A stretch of DNA of 64,000 bases from Chelydra serpentina (taxonomy: Eukaryota > Chordata > Testudines > Chelydridae), in NCBI GenBank assembly GCA_037349315.1, contig JBAIAC010000059.1, forward strand, positions 17,268,501-17,332,500. Direction: 5' to 3'. The notes beneath the pieces were generated by a model. That model did not search any database. It saw nothing but the letters and a program-made list of their open reading frames with translations, and was not told the DNA's origin. How positions within the stretch are numbered: the stretch's first letter is position 1; every line of letters starts with the position of its first letter. A program made the position numbers and the translations under genes. This document shows positions 60,930 through 64,000 of this stretch, in pieces.

Positions 60930-61848
60930 GCATGCATCAATGTAGTACTGTTATACAAATTATAACTGAAGTAGATTTGGATTATATATAAACTGTTAGG
61001 AATACAAGGCAGTACAGCATTCAATGGTGTGTGACGAGATCAGTGGCTCTATATTTATTTTAATTCATGTAAAATTTTAATTAGGTTACTTAGTACATAA
61101 TAATGGCCCAGATGGTCCTCCACAAAACCAAGCACACAGAAGACCATCACACACAAAAGGGAGGCAGCACCACATCCCCATCACCCTCATTCCCACTATT
61201 AGACCAAGCGGAAGCCTCTCCATGCATTCCAGGGTCCACTCTGGGGGTGAGAGAAAGTTGAGACTACACAGGTCAGGAATAAGGAACTAAAACTGTGTGT
61301 GTGTTGGGGTGGGTGGCGTGGGGGCTAGTTAGAGGCAGGTTGCTGTTTGATCCCATGCAGAACCTCCAGTGCAGATAACATAGCTTGGGGGTACTGCTGC
61401 TGGGAAAGAGATGGTAGCTTGGTCCAGTGAAGCCAGTCCACTGGAAAACAGACCTGGGGTAAAACCATAGGGCCACTATCTAGATAGCCCTGGCTCTCAC
61501 GTAGACTGGGAGACCCACCAAGTTTGTGGGGAAGATCCTACAGCGTTTGCCATGGGACTGAGCTGTGTGCATGCACACATTGATTATACCCATCCAATGG
61601 GATAATATGGACACATTCTTTGGAGACTTCCTCCTGCTTTTAGTAGGAAGGGATAGACTTGGATTGATACATTTAGAGGAAATTGCTGGCTAAATATCTC
61701 AATCAAAAGCATCTCACTAGTCATCACAAGTAGATAAGTTATAAAATTATAAGTGTAAACAAATGAAGACTGGCAACATAAAACATATTTGAGATACTAG
61801 TAGTTATAGTATAAGCATTTCTAATTTATCTATAGTACTATAAGACCC
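60930..61848. other. Intronic DNA, nothing recognised
   Basis: Mixed composition; no element or exon seen. Confidence 0.4.
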
Positions 61849-61849
61849 T

Positions 61850-61990
61850 CAAAACAATAATATCTGAGCACCCCACACTCTTTAATATATTTATCCTCAT
61901 GATACACCTGCAAGGTAAGACAGTGCTATTATCCCCATTTTACAGATGAGGAACCAAGACAGAAAGGCTAAAACTCAGATCCACAAAGAC
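61850..61990 (-). mobile_element. MIR-type SINE
   Basis: The plus strand carries atcctcatgatacacctgca and ctattatccccattttacag followed by atgaggaaccaagacagaaa, the reverse complement of the MIR core. Well preserved in the central 40 bases. Confidence 0.75.
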
Positions 61991-62915
61991 TGAGGTAGCC
62001 TAGGTTCCCTATACAATGAATGGAAGAGACGGGCACTTTAGAATGCCATCCACAAAAGCCAGCACACTAGGCAGGGAGCCACATAAGCTAGCCAATGGAA
62101 GATGCCAATGAGAGGGGTGTGCCCTAAACCTCCTCCCCTTATGGAAATAGGAACCTAAGTCAGGCTGGAGAGGCGAGGTGCCTCTCTCTGCTGGCGATTG
62201 ATGAATGGGACCCCGTCTCCTGGAGTCAAGCTGCTTAGGCACTTAGGTTGGTTTTTGTGAGAGTGCGTTAGGTGTGTGCCTCACTCCACACAAAATGGCT
62301 GGGTGTGAAGGAGGAAGAAGTAGTGGTGGTGCTGGTACACACCTTTCACTTTTAATCCAGTGGGCAGATCACTTACTTTGGATGTTCTGGAGCAGGCTTA
62401 ATTTCCCCCCTTCTGCCTGATGGGGAGAATGGATTTGAACATGTGTCTGCCACCTCTCAGGTGCTATGGATACTATTATGAAACTCTTCTAAGAGCACAG
62501 GGTGGGATGTTTGTGTTTAGACTTTTCTTTCTTGTTTCACATGGATTAGGCAAATAAGCAGAGAAAAAGGAATTTGAATTCGTGTTTAACAAAAAAATCA
62601 CAATTCAGATGTATGCAGAGAGCAGTTTGCATTTCATCACCATATATACCCAGTGTAGAGTGTAAGTTTTAAGATACATATCAGACATGTAGTAATGGGG
62701 GACATAAGGTTATGGATGAAATATAAATGCAAGTTCACCTAGGATACTTGCAGAAGGCTTTTTTATAAATTCGACACTATCTTGCTCAACCTGTCTCCTT
62801 CAAGTTTTTCTTTTACCTCACTGCTGTTATTTATCTTCCTGCTGGCATCACAATACCTTTGATATAGCAGATTTATTTACTTCCTCCAAGCAACCCTAAC
62901 CCTCTGGTTTTCCTT
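61991..62915. other. Intronic DNA, nothing recognised
   Basis: Begins with a degraded repeat resembling turtle MITE sequence (ctaggttccctatacaatg ... tcctggagtcaagctgctta). No coding signal. Confidence 0.35.
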
Positions 62916-62918
62916 TTA

Positions 62919-63097
62919 ATCATAGAATATCAGGGTTGGAAGGGACCTTAGGAGGTCATCTAGTCCAACCCCCTGCTCAAAGCAGGACCAATCCCCAATG
63001 TTTGCCCCAGATCCCTAAATGGCCCCCTCAAGGATTGAACTCACAACCCTGCGTTTAGCAGGCCAGTGCTCAGACCACTGAGCTATCCCTCCCCCCC
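62919..63097 (-). mobile_element. Turtle tRNA-derived SINE, full length
   Basis: On the minus strand the element starts gggagggatagctcagtggt (pol III box A region), continues with a box B region (gggttgtgagttcaatcc), then a unique region (ggccatttagggatctgggg) and a CR1-like tail (ggactagatgacctcctaag ... attctatga). This is the structure of the cryptodiran turtle SINE class transcribed by RNA polymerase III and mobilised by CR1-type machinery. About 179 bp, few apparent mutations. Confidence 0.88.
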
Positions 63098-64000
63098 AAA
63101 TTTTAGTTTGTTCAATTTTGCAAATGAAATTCGTGGGATTGAAAATGAAGGATTTAGAGCACTGGCTTGAGCCAAGTGGAATTAAAAAACTTCCCCATGT
63201 AGTTGTGTCAATATATATGAGAAACAGACATGTCCAGGGTGGGGAGTTGTACAGGAAAAGAGGTTAATACAGTGACCTGCTGCCAGTATTTTAAACAAGG
63301 GTTTCCCACAGAAGTGATGAAAATCTACTCACTTGTTGCTTGTCGTAACAATGGATGATTAGTTTTTCTTTATGATATTTTACTTGTCTACCAAAAAAAA
63401 ATGTTCTTTGCAATAGCTATATGTTTTGTCCCTCCTAACTAGAAATAACAGATGCACAGAGAAGATAGGTTGGCACCAGGATGTAGCTAATAATTTGAAA
63501 CCTGCACACACATTACCCAAGCAACTGTTCACCCCATTTGCAAACTCTCTAGTCTCCCAGGGAAGACATGCCATGAGAAATAGCAGTCACTAGCTCATAA
63601 TACAAGTGGGTACAGAAACATACAAATATCGAATGGTATCTTAGTATAAAGCCTGACAAATGCTAAAGAGTTGCCTTCAAGAAAACCGAAGTTGTATGTA
63701 GTGTTGTAGATGGCATATGCCTGCCAACATCCATGACTGAGTAACAAGAATGACAATCACTGGCTGACGCACCTATTACAAGATTTACCCAGTCAATAAA
63801 TGTGACCACCAGATGGCAGCAAATCGCTTTCCTCTTTCAGAAAAGGCTGCCATTTGACTTTTTCCAATCAGCAATAAACACCAGCAAAATCTAGTCAATG
63901 AGAAATGGTGCAAATCTGCATCTATTGCATACAGTCACTGAAAAGAAAACTCCTATTTGATGAGAATGTTTTCATCATGGTAGTCAGCAAGGAGTTAATT
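63098..64000. other. Intronic DNA, nothing recognised
   Basis: AT-rich. No exon or element seen apart from the CTCF-like motif at 63806. Confidence 0.4.
63806..63821 (+). promoter_or_regulatory. Candidate CTCF-binding motif
   Basis: ccaccagatggcagca fits the 16-base CTCF core consensus CCASYAGRKGGCRSYR at every position. CTCF organises chromatin loops, and the mammalian KCNQ1 region has important CTCF sites elsewhere. A single motif match without binding data is weak. Confidence 0.35.

Noticed and set aside
62960..63097. Possible tRNA gene on the minus strand
   Set aside because: The box A and B motifs belong to a tRNA-derived SINE: no full cloverleaf, and a CR1-like tail follows.

Overview
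The window looks like turtle (Testudines) nuclear DNA. It is AT-rich vertebrate non-coding sequence. The best lineage marker is a tRNA-derived SINE at 62919-63097 with pol III box A and B motifs and a CR1-like tail, the type I know from cryptodiran turtles. A near full-length CR1 LINE, older CR1 tails, MIR-type SINEs and many short hAT-like DNA transposons agree with this. I see no Alu, B1 or L1. The turtle call is inference; no database was searched.

One protein-coding exon is clear. It is a 91-bp exon on the minus strand at 59532-59622, flanked by a consensus acceptor and a GTATGT donor. It encodes 30 residues of the S1 segment and S1-S2 linker of the voltage-gated potassium channel KCNQ1 (Kv7.1), matching exon 2 of the human gene in length and phase. 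The gene runs right to left. Positions 59623-64000 are therefore intron 1, and everything to the left is intron 2, unless a later exon was missed. I looked for exon 3 and did not find it.

Layout. 0-5 kb: unremarkable intron, one hAT-like MITE, palindromic elements and a 1.1-kb solo LTR (3898-5034) inserted at a CR1 tail. 8.1-10.3 kb: a dense cluster of five hAT-like MITEs, four with exact 8-bp target-site duplications. 13.1-13.65 kb: an unrecognised, possibly coding-derived reading frame broken by a double stop. 14.6-16.5 kb: two GC-rich MITEs with internal tandem modules. 18.8-19.6 kb: a long MITE. 25.8-26.4 kb: a composite of direct repeats around a hairpin element. 27.7 kb and 32.1 kb: two dispersed-repeat fragments, one with a hammerhead-ribozyme-like core and one with a 63-bp inverted repeat. 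34-50 kb: more MITEs and MIR-type SINEs, a decayed reverse-transcriptase fragment and a 61-bp CA repeat. 51.1-55.2 kb: a CR1 LINE with broken ORF1 (esterase) and ORF2 (endonuclease plus reverse transcriptase). 57.7-59.1 kb: a GC-richer, LTR-like tract and a local duplication next to the KCNQ1 exon. 60-64 kb: intron 1 with a MIR, the SINE and two candidate protein-binding sites.

Apart from KCNQ1 I see no functional gene, no CRISPR array and no new multi-gene system. Most of the structure is transposable elements, many still showing their insertion scars.
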